A DNA stretch of 64,000 bases from Prolixibacteraceae bacterium (GTDB lineage Bacteria > Bacteroidota > Bacteroidia > Bacteroidales > Prolixibacteraceae): NCBI GenBank assembly GCA_023229575.1, contig JALNYZ010000002.1, positions 248,001-312,000 on the forward strand, read 5' to 3'. Within the stretch, counting starts at the first letter, position 1. Each line of letters begins with the position of its first letter. The notes beneath the pieces were generated by a model that was not told the origin of the DNA, did no database searches, and saw only the letters and a list, made by a program, of their open reading frames with translations. Position numbers and translations under genes: made by a program. Shown here piece by piece: positions 40,112 to 49,046 of the stretch.

Positions 40112-41470
40112 ATGAAAAAAAGTATCTGGATTTCACTGCTCATCGTCGCTGCGATCCTTATTATAGGAACATCCCAATACCCGAAATTGAGCATTGCTAC
40201 GGGGTATGGTGCAAAATGTATGGCGTCAGGGATCTTTGTTGCAGGTCGCGAGGCAATTAGTGTAAAAGAGAATGATCTTGATTATTCTATTGTAAAATAT
40301 ACCAGTAGTAAAATTGATTATCAGGAGAGGAGTGTGACAACCACAATCTTTGGAATTGCCAAACAAAAAGCAATATACCGTGAGGGTTTTGGATGTTGTT
40401 TGGTGGCAGAACGGCAACAACTTCCCCAATTGAAAACGCCTTCGCAGCAGAAAACGGCCATTTCACGGTCATGGAGGTATCCCTGGCCAGATGGGGAGGG
40501 TAGAAGTGACACCCTATTTCCTGAACTTAATACAGCAAAACTTCAAATGGCAATTGATTGGACTTTTGATGAGCCCGGATCAAAAGTGAAGAGAACTGCC
40601 GCAGTGGTGGTAATTTATAAAGGAAAACTGGTTGCAGAAAATTACTGGAAAGAACAGTCTATTACTTCGGACACAAGGCTTTGGGGATGGTCGATGAACA
40701 AAAGCATTGTAAATGCGATGGCTGGAGTACTTGTAAAACAAGGAAAATTGTCCGTTCAGGCATCAGCGCCAATCGAAGAATGGCTTCAGGATAAGCGCAG
40801 GGATATAAAAATAAATGATCTTTTGCACATGAGCAGCGGTTTGAAATGGAATGAAGATTATGGCGATCTTTCGGATGTTACCACGATGCTTTACAAAGTA
40901 CCTGACTGTTATAGGTTTGCGATTGGATTTCCTTACGAAAAAGAACCGGATAAAGAATATAAATACTCCTCCGGTACAACCAATATTCTTTCAGGGATAA
41001 TCAGAAAGACATTGAACAATGACCAGCAATATTTTGAGTTTCCGTACCGCGAAATTGCCACAAAAATTGGAATGTCCAGCCTGATTTTAGAGACGGATGC
41101 CAATGGTAATTTTGTTGGTTCCTCATACGGGTACGCAACAGCAAGGGATTGGGCCAAATTTGGTCAATTGTATTTGCAGGATGGTGTATGGAGGGGAGAT
41201 AGCATCCTGCCCAAGGGATGGGTGTCTTACACAACTACAACAGCCAGGGCTGCGAATGGTAAATACGGTGCGTTTTTTTGGCTCAATCGCTCCGGGGATT
41301 TGCCTGATGTCCCTCAGGATATGTTTGCATGTCAAGGTCATAGAGGCCAGCGTGTGTTCATCATTCCTTCCAGGCAATTGGTTGTGGTCAGATTGGGTTT
41401 TGGTGAGGAAAAATTTGACCACAATCAGTTTCTAAAAGGAATTTTGGCTGCCTTCAGCGCTTCTAATTAG
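40112..41470 (+). CDS. Serine hydrolase of the beta-lactamase (class C-like) family
   Basis: 452 residues with an N-terminal membrane anchor or signal (ISLLIVAAILIIG). Penicillin-binding-type motifs: SxxK in WSMNKSIV, a Tyr motif in YKYSSGTTNIL, and a C-terminal HRG (GHRGQRVFI) replacing KTG, common in esterase-like members. Substrate cannot be told; it could be an esterase, amidase or peptidase rather than an antibiotic-resistance enzyme. Stands alone between the GNAT gene and aguA. Confidence 0.82.
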   Translation: MKKSIWISLLIVAAILIIGTSQYPKLSIATGYGAKCMASGIFVAGREAISVKENDLDYSIVKYTSSKIDYQERSVTTTIFGIAKQKAIYREGFGCCLVAERQQLPQLKTPSQQKTAISRSWRYPWPDGEGRSDTLFPELNTAKLQMAIDWTFDEPGSKVKRTAAVVVIYKGKLVAENYWKEQSITSDTRLWGWSMNKSIVNAMAGVLVKQGKLSVQASAPIEEWLQDKRRDIKINDLLHMSSGLKWNEDYGDLSDVTTMLYKVPDCYRFAIGFPYEKEPDKEYKYSSGTTNILSGIIRKTLNNDQQYFEFPYREIATKIGMSSLILETDANGNFVGSSYGYATARDWAKFGQLYLQDGVWRGDSILPKGWVSYTTTTARAANGKYGAFFWLNRSGDLPDVPQDMFACQGHRGQRVFIIPSRQLVVVRLGFGEEKFDHNQFLKGILAAFSASN

Positions 41471-41523
41471 GCTGGATATTTATTGTGTGAACATTTTGAA
41501 TAATTGTTTTGACCATTATTATT

Positions 41524-41531
41524 TACCTTTG
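41524..41531 (+). promoter_or_regulatory. Candidate -7 element of aguA
   Basis: TACCTTTG matches TAnnTTTG and ends 6 bases before the preferred ATG, implying a leaderless transcript. No ideal -33 element. Confidence 0.4.
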
Positions 41532-41537
41532 CCTGCT

Positions 41538-42572
41538 ATGGTATCGCCCAAATCGAAATTTTTACCCGCCGAATGGTATCCGCAAAGCGGAGTCATGTTA
41601 ACATGGCCCCATGCAAAGAGCGATTGGATTGATCTTCTGGATGAGGTAGAAGCTTGTTTTATAGTATTAGCCAATGAGATATTAAAAAACGAGAAGCTAA
41701 TTGTTGTTACTCCTGATCCTGCCGCCGTTGTATTGAAGATTGATCAATCCCTGGCAAAGAACCTGCAATTGGTAGAACTTCAATCCAATGATACGTGGGC
41801 AAGGGACCACGGACCAATTACCATGATGGTCAACGGCATCCCGGAATTGTATGATTTCCAGTTTAATGGTTGGGGATTGAAGTTTCCTGCCTGGCTGGAT
41901 AATCAAATCACTTTTCAAATGTTTAAATCCGGGCTTTTCTCTGGAAATGTCAGGTACATGAATTGCATGAATTTTGTTTTTGAAGGAGGCAGTTTCGAGA
42001 CAGATGGGTTAGGAACGATGCTTACCACCGAGGCCTGCCTGCTTTCAAAGAACAGAAATCAACAGATGTCGAAACCGGAGATAGAGTCTTTTCTGATTAA
42101 AGTGTTTGATCTTGAGCGGATTCTGTGGCTATCCTCCGGTTATCTGGCAGGGGATGACACCGATAGCCACATAGATACTTTGGTACGGTTTTGTCATGAG
42201 AAGTGCATCGCTTATGTCAAATGCAGCGATCCTTCGGATGAGCATTATCTTCAGCTTAAGCAAATGGAGGAGGAGATTAGATCGTTTAAAACGCTCGACG
42301 GAAGACCGTATGAGTTGATAGCGCTTCCCATGGCTGATTATGTGGAGGACGATGCTGGTAACAGGTTGCCTGCAACCTATGCCAATTTTTTGATTATCAA
42401 TAATAAAGTGCTGATGCCATTCTATTCAACTGCAAAGGATGAAATTGCCAGAACGGGCCTGCAAAAGGCATTTCCTGACCGTGAGGTAGTTGGTGTCGAG
42501 TGCTCCGCGTTGATAAAGCAGCATGGATCGCTTCACTGTGTAACCATGCAGCTACCACTCGGTGTAATTTAA
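41538..42572 (+). CDS. aguA: Agmatine deiminase
   Basis: 344 residues from ATG 41538; a GTG at 41487 is in frame but has no family similarity upstream of MVSPKSKFLPAEW. Guanidino-group-modifying fold: WARDHGPI, FEGGSFETDG, GDDTDSHIDT and the catalytic Cys in GSLHCVTMQ. It converts agmatine to N-carbamoylputrescine. aguB follows after 29 bases, making a two-step route to putrescine. The arginine decarboxylase needed upstream is not in the window. Confidence 0.94.
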   Translation: MVSPKSKFLPAEWYPQSGVMLTWPHAKSDWIDLLDEVEACFIVLANEILKNEKLIVVTPDPAAVVLKIDQSLAKNLQLVELQSNDTWARDHGPITMMVNGIPELYDFQFNGWGLKFPAWLDNQITFQMFKSGLFSGNVRYMNCMNFVFEGGSFETDGLGTMLTTEACLLSKNRNQQMSKPEIESFLIKVFDLERILWLSSGYLAGDDTDSHIDTLVRFCHEKCIAYVKCSDPSDEHYLQLKQMEEEIRSFKTLDGRPYELIALPMADYVEDDAGNRLPATYANFLIINNKVLMPFYSTAKDEIARTGLQKAFPDREVVGVECSALIKQHGSLHCVTMQLPLGVI

Positions 42573-42601
42573 AACTGTAATATTACCTACTAATCAATGA
42601 T

Positions 42602-43480
42602 ATGCTAAAAGTAGCCCTTATCCAGCAATCCAACTCTTCTGATAAAGGGTTGAACAGGAAGAAACTGACCGATAGTATTACAAAATGCGCTTCGGAAGGT
42701 GCTGAATTGGTTGTTTTGCAGGAACTGCATGATTCCCTTTATTTCTGCCAGGTGGAAGATACGGCCAATTTTGATTTTGCTGAACCCGTTCCGGGAAATA
42801 CTTCCGAATATTACAGTGAACTTGCCAGAAAGCTACAGATTGTATTGGTTACGTCACTTTTCGAGAAGCGGGCAGCGGGTTTGTACCACAATACAGCGGT
42901 AGTTTTCGAAAAGGATGGCTCGATTGCCGGGACTTATCGCAAAATGCACATTCCGGATGATCCCAACTATTATGAGAAATTCTATTTCACACCAGGAGAC
43001 CTTGGTTTCAAGCCTATTCAAACTTCAGTAGGAAAATTGGGGGTATTGGTCTGCTGGGACCAATGGTACCCTGAAGCTGCGCGGCTTATGGCGCTTGCCG
43101 GAGCTCAAATCCTGATTTATCCGACTGCAATTGGCTGGAGCTGCAATGACACTGAACCTGAACAAAAAAGACAACTGGATGCGTGGCTCACAGTTCAGCG
43201 AGGACATGCGATTGCCAATGGTATTCCATTAATATCTGTTAATCGTACAGGAGTTGAACCCGATTATTCAAAGAATACACAAGGAATTAAATTTTGGGGA
43301 AATAGTTTTATCGCAGGTCCTCAGGGTGAATTTCTGGCATTGGCACCTGAGTCTGAAGATAGTAATCTTATTGCAGATGTTGACCTGTTTCATTCTGAAA
43401 ATGTCAGAAGATGGTGGCCATTTTTAAGAGACAGAAGGATTGATTCATATGAGGATTTAACCAAACGTTATCTTGATTGA
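42602..43480 (+). CDS. aguB: N-carbamoylputrescine amidase
   Basis: 292 residues, nitrilase superfamily. Catalytic triad: Glu in VVLQELHD, Lys in YRKMHIPDD, Cys in VLVCWDQWYPE. It hydrolyses carbamoylputrescine to putrescine, CO2 and ammonia. Coupled to aguA upstream and followed at once by the kinase-like gene (ATG one base after the stop). Family assignment is strong because of length and context. Confidence 0.94.
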   Translation: MLKVALIQQSNSSDKGLNRKKLTDSITKCASEGAELVVLQELHDSLYFCQVEDTANFDFAEPVPGNTSEYYSELARKLQIVLVTSLFEKRAAGLYHNTAVVFEKDGSIAGTYRKMHIPDDPNYYEKFYFTPGDLGFKPIQTSVGKLGVLVCWDQWYPEAARLMALAGAQILIYPTAIGWSCNDTEPEQKRQLDAWLTVQRGHAIANGIPLISVNRTGVEPDYSKNTQGIKFWGNSFIAGPQGEFLALAPESEDSNLIADVDLFHSENVRRWWPFLRDRRIDSYEDLTKRYLD

Positions 43481-43481
43481 A

Positions 43482-44174
43482 ATGGAAAATCTATTTTTAA
43501 AGTACATGGGGGACCGGTTGGAACTTTCTTCATCCAGACTGGCCCATCAGGGTCCGGTTATAACTATTTCCAGGGAATGCGGCTGTCCGGGGAATGACAT
43601 TGCAGAGATGCTGATGAACAAACTAAACAAGAAAATGGTCAGGGATGGCCATGCGCCCAAATGGAAATGGGTAAACAAAGAGATCCTGTTAAAAACATCC
43701 GAGGAGCTGAAAATGAATCCGCGAGATGTGGAAAGTTATGTTAAAGCCAGGGAAAGCGGTGTATTACAAGACCTGGTAGCCTCTTTTACTGAGACCTACC
43801 ATGTCCGAAATGCAAACATCAAGAAAGTCATCCATGATGTAATTCAACACCTGGCTAGTGAAGGACACGTAATCATCGTTGGGAGGGGCGGGGGAGCGAT
43901 TGCCTGGAACATCCCAAAATCACTTCATTTGTATCTTGAAGCGCCCCTGTCGTGGAAATCGGGGGTTGTAAGTTCACAGAAGGGTATCCCGCTTGCCGAA
44001 GCCAGGAAGTTTGTCATGGAAAGGGATATGCAGCGGTCGAAGTTCAGGGACAATTTCAGGGCTAAATTTTCTGACGAAATATATTACGATGCACGCTTTA
44101 ACTGTAAATCGCTCACTATTGAACAAATTGGTGAACTGGCCTTCCATGCAGCAGAATTCAAAAAATTGATTTAA
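43482..44174 (+). CDS. Cytidylate-kinase-like family protein
   Basis: 230 residues from the ATG at 43482. P-loop-like N-terminal segment VITISRECGCPGNDIA, a central IVGRGGGAIAWNI (Walker B/ lid-like) and FVMERDMQRSKFRDNF, all typical of the cytidylate-kinase-like proteins that lack the authentic CMP-binding set. Substrate unknown. It lies between aguB and the ATP synthase genes on the same strand, with 3 bases before the next gene. Confidence 0.82.
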   Translation: MENLFLKYMGDRLELSSSRLAHQGPVITISRECGCPGNDIAEMLMNKLNKKMVRDGHAPKWKWVNKEILLKTSEELKMNPRDVESYVKARESGVLQDLVASFTETYHVRNANIKKVIHDVIQHLASEGHVIIVGRGGGAIAWNIPKSLHLYLEAPLSWKSGVVSSQKGIPLAEARKFVMERDMQRSKFRDNFRAKFSDEIYYDARFNCKSLTIEQIGELAFHAAEFKKLI

Positions 44175-44177
44175 TCA

Positions 44178-44402
44178 ATGGTAAAAATGGCAGAAGACAA
44201 TAAATTTGATTACATGAGATCCTATGCAAAGTATTTTGGATTGGTCTTTCAAATGATCGTACTTGTTGTGATTGGAGCCTTTGGAGGAAAGTGGCTGGAT
44301 GGTTACTTTCATTTTGAAACTCAAATTTTCACCATCATATTGATTATTCTCGCGGCCATTTTATCGCTCTACCTTTTTTTTAAAACCATTTTCTCCAAGT
44401 AA
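44178..44402 (+). CDS. AtpZ/AtpI-like ATP synthase accessory membrane protein
   Basis: 74 residues with two transmembrane helices (FGLVFQMIVLVVIGAFGGKWLDGYF, shown in part; FTIILIILAAILSLYLFF). It has the AtpZ/AtpI Gly-Gly-x-x-Leu-Asp turn. Such proteins assist assembly of the c-ring or Mg2+ uptake. It sits at the head of the ATP synthase genes, as usual in Bacteroidota. ATG at 44178; a second ATG at 44187 is possible. Confidence 0.82.
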   Translation: MVKMAEDNKFDYMRSYAKYFGLVFQMIVLVVIGAFGGKWLDGYFHFETQIFTIILIILAAILSLYLFFKTIFSK

Positions 44403-44426
44403 CTCACATCTTTATTTTCTTTTGAT

Positions 44427-44828
44427 ATGATTGGCAAAGAAAAACGATTTTTCCTTAAAAAGACATTTCTATTTAGCCTGGTTTTGATCGGCGCTTCCAT
44501 AATATTGTTTGATACTCTGTTAAAGGAATATTATCTGAAGATCTTCCCGCTTCAATTTGGTTTAATAGCGTTGATGACAGTTTTCAGCCATTTGAAGCTG
44601 ATGAATGCAAGAGAACAGAACTCCAGGAAATTCAGTACAACCTATTTATCCCTCATGTCAGTGAGGCTCTTCATTTACCTTGTATTTATTCTGGTTTGTT
44701 TGTTATTCGACCGATCCGGCGCGATCAACTTTGTCGTTACGTTTTTAACGCTCTATTTGGCTTTCACAATTTTTGAAGTCGTGGAAATTTCGAATTTTCT
44801 CAAAAAAAATCCAAATTCTTCAAATTAA
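44427..44828 (+). CDS. Four-helix membrane protein of the ATP synthase operon, unknown function
   Basis: 133 residues with about four hydrophobic segments (FSLVLIGASIILF, FGLIALMTVF, LFIYLVFILVCLLF, VTFLTLYLAFTIFEVV). Similar genes stand between atpI/atpZ and atpB in Bacteroidota; they resemble AtpI in position, and the name is not settled. Only 31 bases separate it from the atpB start. Probably an assembly factor for Fo; not proven. Confidence 0.78.
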   Translation: MIGKEKRFFLKKTFLFSLVLIGASIILFDTLLKEYYLKIFPLQFGLIALMTVFSHLKLMNAREQNSRKFSTTYLSLMSVRLFIYLVFILVCLLFDRSGAINFVVTFLTLYLAFTIFEVVEISNFLKKNPNSSN

Positions 44829-44859
44829 AAAATTAAATTTGTCGCACAAAAAATCAGAA

Positions 44860-45966
44860 ATGCTCAAGGCTTTTAGAATATTTATAATCCTCTATGCTCT
44901 AGGTACGTCCTCAATTTTGACGACAAAAGCTCAGGAACACAAAATTGCGGGTACTGAACCTGCCAGCGAAAAATTCAATGCAAGTAAACTGATCATGGAG
45001 CATATAGCCGACTCTTATGAGTGGCATATTGCTAAATTTGGAGAAACCCATGTAAGCATTCCTTTACCTGTAATTTTATACAGCGCTCAATCGGGCTTTC
45101 ATTTTTTTATCTCCAATAAATTCCATCACGGAACAGAAAGTTATTCAGGTTTTCGCATTGCCGGCGAAGAATCAAAATACAAGGGAAAAGTAGTTGAAGT
45201 AGCCTCAGACGGCACAGAAAAGAGGCCGTTTGATTTTTCGATTACGAAAAATGTAATGTCTCTTTTTTTCAGCATCCTCTTTTTAATGCTGATCTTCTCA
45301 TCTATTGCCAGGCGATACAAGGAAGGAATCGACAGGGCCCCGAAAGGTTTGCAAAGTTGGCTTGAACCGATTGTAATTTTTGTACGCGACGATGTGGTCA
45401 AAGCATCCATTGGCGAAGAAAAGTATAGAAAATATCTTCCGTATTTGCTTACAGTATTTTTCTTTATACTGATTAACAATCTAATGGGATTGATACCAAT
45501 ACTTCCGGGAGGGGCTAACCTTACCGGTAATATTGCTGTTACAATGGTATTGGCGCTATTCACTTTTGTCATCATTTTGTTCAGTGGCTCCAAAGATTAT
45601 TACATGCACATTGTAAATGCGCCGGGAATTCCCTGGTGGTTAAAGGTTCCCATTCCTTTGATGCCCATCGTCGAAATCATGGGTGTTTTTACTAAGCCCT
45701 TCGTTTTGATGTTGCGGCTCTTCGCGAACATTACAGCAGGTCACATCATTGCCTTGGGTTTTTATAGTCTGATTTTCATTTTTGGTGAGAGAAGTCTGTT
45801 TGCAGGTTATGGTGTTTCTATTATTACCATCCTGTTCACCATTTTTATGGGATTGTTGGAGTTGTTGGTGGCCTTTATTCAGGCCTATGTATTTACCCTT
45901 CTTTCGGCATTGTACATAAGTATGGCTCTGGAACAGCATGAAGGACATGCAAGTGAAAGTCATTGA
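44860..45966 (+). CDS. atpB: ATP synthase Fo subunit a
   Basis: 368 residues from the ATG at 44860, with an N-terminal signal-peptide-like segment (FIILYALGTSSILTTKAQ) and a ~100-residue extension typical of Bacteroidota subunit a. The conserved arginine helix is seen in PFVLMLRLFANITAGH, and YVFTLLSALYISMALEQHEGHA is the last helix. It provides the proton half-channels. The upstream overlap to 44773 is an extended reading frame inside the preceding gene. Confidence 0.95.
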   Translation: MLKAFRIFIILYALGTSSILTTKAQEHKIAGTEPASEKFNASKLIMEHIADSYEWHIAKFGETHVSIPLPVILYSAQSGFHFFISNKFHHGTESYSGFRIAGEESKYKGKVVEVASDGTEKRPFDFSITKNVMSLFFSILFLMLIFSSIARRYKEGIDRAPKGLQSWLEPIVIFVRDDVVKASIGEEKYRKYLPYLLTVFFFILINNLMGLIPILPGGANLTGNIAVTMVLALFTFVIILFSGSKDYYMHIVNAPGIPWWLKVPIPLMPIVEIMGVFTKPFVLMLRLFANITAGHIIALGFYSLIFIFGERSLFAGYGVSIITILFTIFMGLLELLVAFIQAYVFTLLSALYISMALEQHEGHASESH

Positions 45967-46032
45967 AATTATTTTGTTTTATATTTAAAATACTTATACA
46001 CAGGAATTTAATAACTTTAAAAGTAAGTAAAT

Positions 46033-46290
46033 ATGTTTACATTAGGTGTGATCTTAGAAGTTGTGGCCAATGTTGCATTGGCGAAATTGGGAGCAGGAAT
46101 TGGTGCCGGATTGGCGGCTATTGGTGCAGGTATCGGAATTGGACGGATTGGGGGAGGAGCTGTTGAAGCAATTGCCCGTCAACCCGAAGCAGCTGGGGAT
46201 ATCCGTTCCAACATGATCGTTTCAGCAGCCCTGATTGAAGGAGCAGCTTTCTTCGCAATGGTAATTTGCTTGTTGATACTTTTTGTTTAG
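46033..46290 (+). CDS. atpE: ATP synthase Fo subunit c
   Basis: 85 residues, two helices with the polar loop RQPEA. The ion-binding residue is Glu69 (SAALIEGAAFF). The following residue is Gly, not the Ser/Thr of Na+-binding c-subunits, so a proton-driven ring is likely. Gly-rich first helix (GAGIGAGLAAIGAGIGIG). Confidence 0.97.
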   Translation: MFTLGVILEVVANVALAKLGAGIGAGLAAIGAGIGIGRIGGGAVEAIARQPEAAGDIRSNMIVSAALIEGAAFFAMVICLLILFV

Positions 46291-46338
46291 ATTAGTGTCA
46301 ACGCTGCCTTTAGTATTAATTTTTAAATTTTCAATCCC

Positions 46339-46833
46339 ATGGGTCTTGTAATGCCTGATTTTGGTCTGTTGTTCTGGATGGTGCTCTCATTCTCCCTATT
46401 GATGTGGCTACTTGGCAAATTTGCCTGGAAACCCATATTGACGGCGCTCTCCGCAAGGGAGGATTCAATTGAGAAAGCGCTTAAATCAGCAGAACTTGCA
46501 AAAAGTGAAATGGTGAAATTACAAGCAGGTAACGAAAAACTGCTGAAAGAAGCCATGATGGAAAGGGAAAGAATCGTAAAAGAGGCCAGGGAATTGAAAG
46601 ATTCTATCGTCAGGGAGGCAAAAAATGTGGCTGTGGTTGAGGCAAATAAAGTGATGGAAGAGGCAAAATCTGCCATTGCCAGGGAGAGAAGTGAAGCAGT
46701 GAATGAAATGAAATCGGTCATCTCTTCCTTTTCTATCGAGATTGCCGAAAAAATATTAAAAGAACATCTTTCAGACAATAAAAAGCAGAAGGACTTGGTG
46801 GCCAACTATTTGGAAAACATCAAATTAAATTAG
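46339..46833 (+). CDS. atpF: ATP synthase Fo subunit b
   Basis: 164 residues. One N-terminal transmembrane helix (FGLLFWMVLSFSLLMWLLGKFAW, shown in part) followed by a long charged coiled coil rich in Glu/Lys (EKALKSAELAKSEMVKLQ). Peripheral stalk of the enzyme; pairs as a dimer. Normal length. Confidence 0.95.
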   Translation: MGLVMPDFGLLFWMVLSFSLLMWLLGKFAWKPILTALSAREDSIEKALKSAELAKSEMVKLQAGNEKLLKEAMMERERIVKEARELKDSIVREAKNVAVVEANKVMEEAKSAIARERSEAVNEMKSVISSFSIEIAEKILKEHLSDNKKQKDLVANYLENIKLN

Positions 46834-46876
46834 GAGCTGATAAAATCAGATTGTTAGTTTATCAAATCGAAAAAAA

Positions 46877-47425
46877 TTGAACGAAAGTAAAATATCAGTA
46901 CGCTACGCAAAGGCACTTTTTTCTTCTGCTGTTGAAAGAAATTTGTTGGATGATATAAAAAAGGATATCGATTTCTTGCTTCATCTGCTGCAAACACAAC
47001 CCAGATTTAAAGAGTTACTGTCAAGTCCTGTTGTCAAAGCAAAGGGGAAAGGTGAATTTCTGAATAAGATTTTCAAGGATCAATGTCAGCAGCTCACCAT
47101 GGATTTTCTTCATCTGCTATTGAAGAACAACAGAGAGGTATTTCTGTTGGAAATGTGTTTGAATTTTCAGTCTCTTTTCAGCAAACTAACTGGAATTAAG
47201 TCTGCCAAACTGACCACTGCCATAGAATTGGATAATACTCAATTACAGAAATTTAACCAAATTATCCAGGTTCATTTTGGAAGTAAAGCAGAGGTAATGA
47301 CGATGGTGGACGAAAATTTACTTGGAGGATTTATCCTGAAGGTAGAAGATCAGCAGTTGGACGCATCTGTATCCACCCAGCTGAAAAAGATGAGAAGGGA
47401 ATTGGTAAGTTATATTAAAAATTAA
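46877..47425 (+). CDS. atpH: ATP synthase F1 subunit delta
   Basis: 182 residues starting with TTG at 46877, since the conserved ISVRYAKALFSSAVERN requires this start and no ATG is near. C-terminal GGFILKVEDQQLDASVSTQL is the OSCP signature. It joins the peripheral stalk to F1. 43 bases after atpF. Confidence 0.95.
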   Translation: MNESKISVRYAKALFSSAVERNLLDDIKKDIDFLLHLLQTQPRFKELLSSPVVKAKGKGEFLNKIFKDQCQQLTMDFLHLLLKNNREVFLLEMCLNFQSLFSKLTGIKSAKLTTAIELDNTQLQKFNQIIQVHFGSKAEVMTMVDENLLGGFILKVEDQQLDASVSTQLKKMRRELVSYIKN

Positions 47426-47435
47426 ATAGAAGATT

Positions 47436-49016
47436 ATGGCTGGATTAAAACCTGCTGAAGTATCTGAAATTTTAAAGCAACAGTTGGATGGCTTCAAAAC
47501 GGTAGCCGAACTCGAAGAAGTAGGTACAGTTTTGCAGGTAGGCGATGGGATTGCCAGGGTTTACGGATTATCCAATGTTCAATCGAATGAAATGGTTGAG
47601 TTCGATAGCGGGGTCGCTGGTATCGTTTTGAACCTTGAAGAGGACAACGTAGGTTGTGTCCTTTTGGGACCTACCGAAAAAATCAAAGAGGGTGACAGTG
47701 TAAAAAGATCCAATAAAATTGCTTCCATCCAGGTAGGTGAAGGGCTTTTGGGTCGTGTAATCAATACTTTGGGTGAACCTTTGGATGGCAAAGGGCCGAT
47801 TACAGGACAATTGTATGAAATGCCGTTAGAGCGCAAGGCTCCCAGTGTAATTTACCGTCAGCCGGTCTCTGAACCACTTCAAACGGGTATTAAGGCAATT
47901 GATTCTATGATCCCCATTGGAAGGGGCCAACGTGAATTGATCATTGGTGACCGCCAGACTGGCAAGACCACCATTGCCATTGACACCATCATCAATCAGA
48001 AAGAGTTTTACAAGAAAGGCGAACCGGTTTATTGCATTTACGTGGCCATTGGTCAAAAAGGATCGACTGTGGCCAACATTGCCAAAACCCTCCTGGAACA
48101 TGGTGCTATGGATTATACGGTTATCGTGATGTCAACGGCTTCTGATCCTGCGGCCTTGCAATTTTATGCCCCATTTGCAGGCGCTGCAATCGGCGAATTC
48201 TTCAGGGATTGCGGGAATGCGGCCTTGATTGTTTATGATGATCTTTCCAAACAGGCTGTATCCTATCGGGAGGTATCTTTGTTGCTTCGCAGGCCACCCG
48301 GTCGTGAAGCTTATCCGGGTGATATTTTCTATTTGCATTCCAGGTTACTGGAAAGATCTGCGAAAATCAATGATACACTGGCAGTAGCCCAGCAAATGAA
48401 TGACGTTCCGGAATCTATCAGGCATCTCATAAAAGGAGGGGGTTCATTAACAGCGCTTCCTATCATCGAGACCCAGGATGGCGACGTTTCAGCATATATT
48501 CCGACCAACGTTATCTCCATCACCGACGGACAGATTTTCCTTGAGTCGCATCTTTTCAATGCCGGCATCAAACCCGCCATCAACGTTGGTATCTCGGTAT
48601 CCCGTGTTGGGGGAAATGCACAGATAAAATCCATGAAGAAGGTGGCAGGTACACTGAAACTGTCTCAGGCCGAATTCAGGGAACTCGAAGCCTTTTCAAA
48701 ATTTGGGTCTGATCTGGATGCAGCTACAAAATCTGTGCTTGAGAAAGGGGCGAGGAACGTGGAAATCCTCAAACAGGGGAGTGCATCACCAATGACAGTT
48801 GAGGAACAGATTGCCATACTCTATTGCGGAACCCAAGGGCTCTTGATGGATGTACCTAAAGAAAAAATCAGGGATTTCGAAAAGGACTATTTGCAACTGC
48901 TTGCTACCCAATATTCCGCAGTTTTGCATCAATTAAGTCTTGGTGAACTCAATGACGAGATAACCAAAACGCTTGAACTGGCTGCTAAAAAAACAGTTCA
49001 AAATTTTGTGTATTAA
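47436..49016 (+). CDS. atpA: ATP synthase F1 subunit alpha
   Basis: 526 residues. Non-catalytic nucleotide-binding subunit with the Walker A GDRQTGKT and the alpha/beta signature PGREAYPGD...SRLLERSAK. The length is normal. Only 10 bases after atpH, so coupled. Confidence 0.98.
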   Translation: MAGLKPAEVSEILKQQLDGFKTVAELEEVGTVLQVGDGIARVYGLSNVQSNEMVEFDSGVAGIVLNLEEDNVGCVLLGPTEKIKEGDSVKRSNKIASIQVGEGLLGRVINTLGEPLDGKGPITGQLYEMPLERKAPSVIYRQPVSEPLQTGIKAIDSMIPIGRGQRELIIGDRQTGKTTIAIDTIINQKEFYKKGEPVYCIYVAIGQKGSTVANIAKTLLEHGAMDYTVIVMSTASDPAALQFYAPFAGAAIGEFFRDCGNAALIVYDDLSKQAVSYREVSLLLRRPPGREAYPGDIFYLHSRLLERSAKINDTLAVAQQMNDVPESIRHLIKGGGSLTALPIIETQDGDVSAYIPTNVISITDGQIFLESHLFNAGIKPAINVGISVSRVGGNAQIKSMKKVAGTLKLSQAEFRELEAFSKFGSDLDAATKSVLEKGARNVEILKQGSASPMTVEEQIAILYCGTQGLLMDVPKEKIRDFEKDYLQLLATQYSAVLHQLSLGELNDEITKTLELAAKKTVQNFVY

Positions 49017-49046
49017 TATGGGTATTTTGAAGCAAAATATTGTCAG

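Noticed and set aside
40112..41470. Antibiotic-resistance beta-lactamase
   Set aside because: The Tyr and C-terminal motifs deviate from class C enzymes (HRG instead of KTG), so a general serine hydrolase is the safer call.
46033..46290. A sodium-driven ATP synthase
   Set aside because: Subunit c has Glu69 followed by Gly, without the Gln and Ser/Thr ligands needed for sodium binding.
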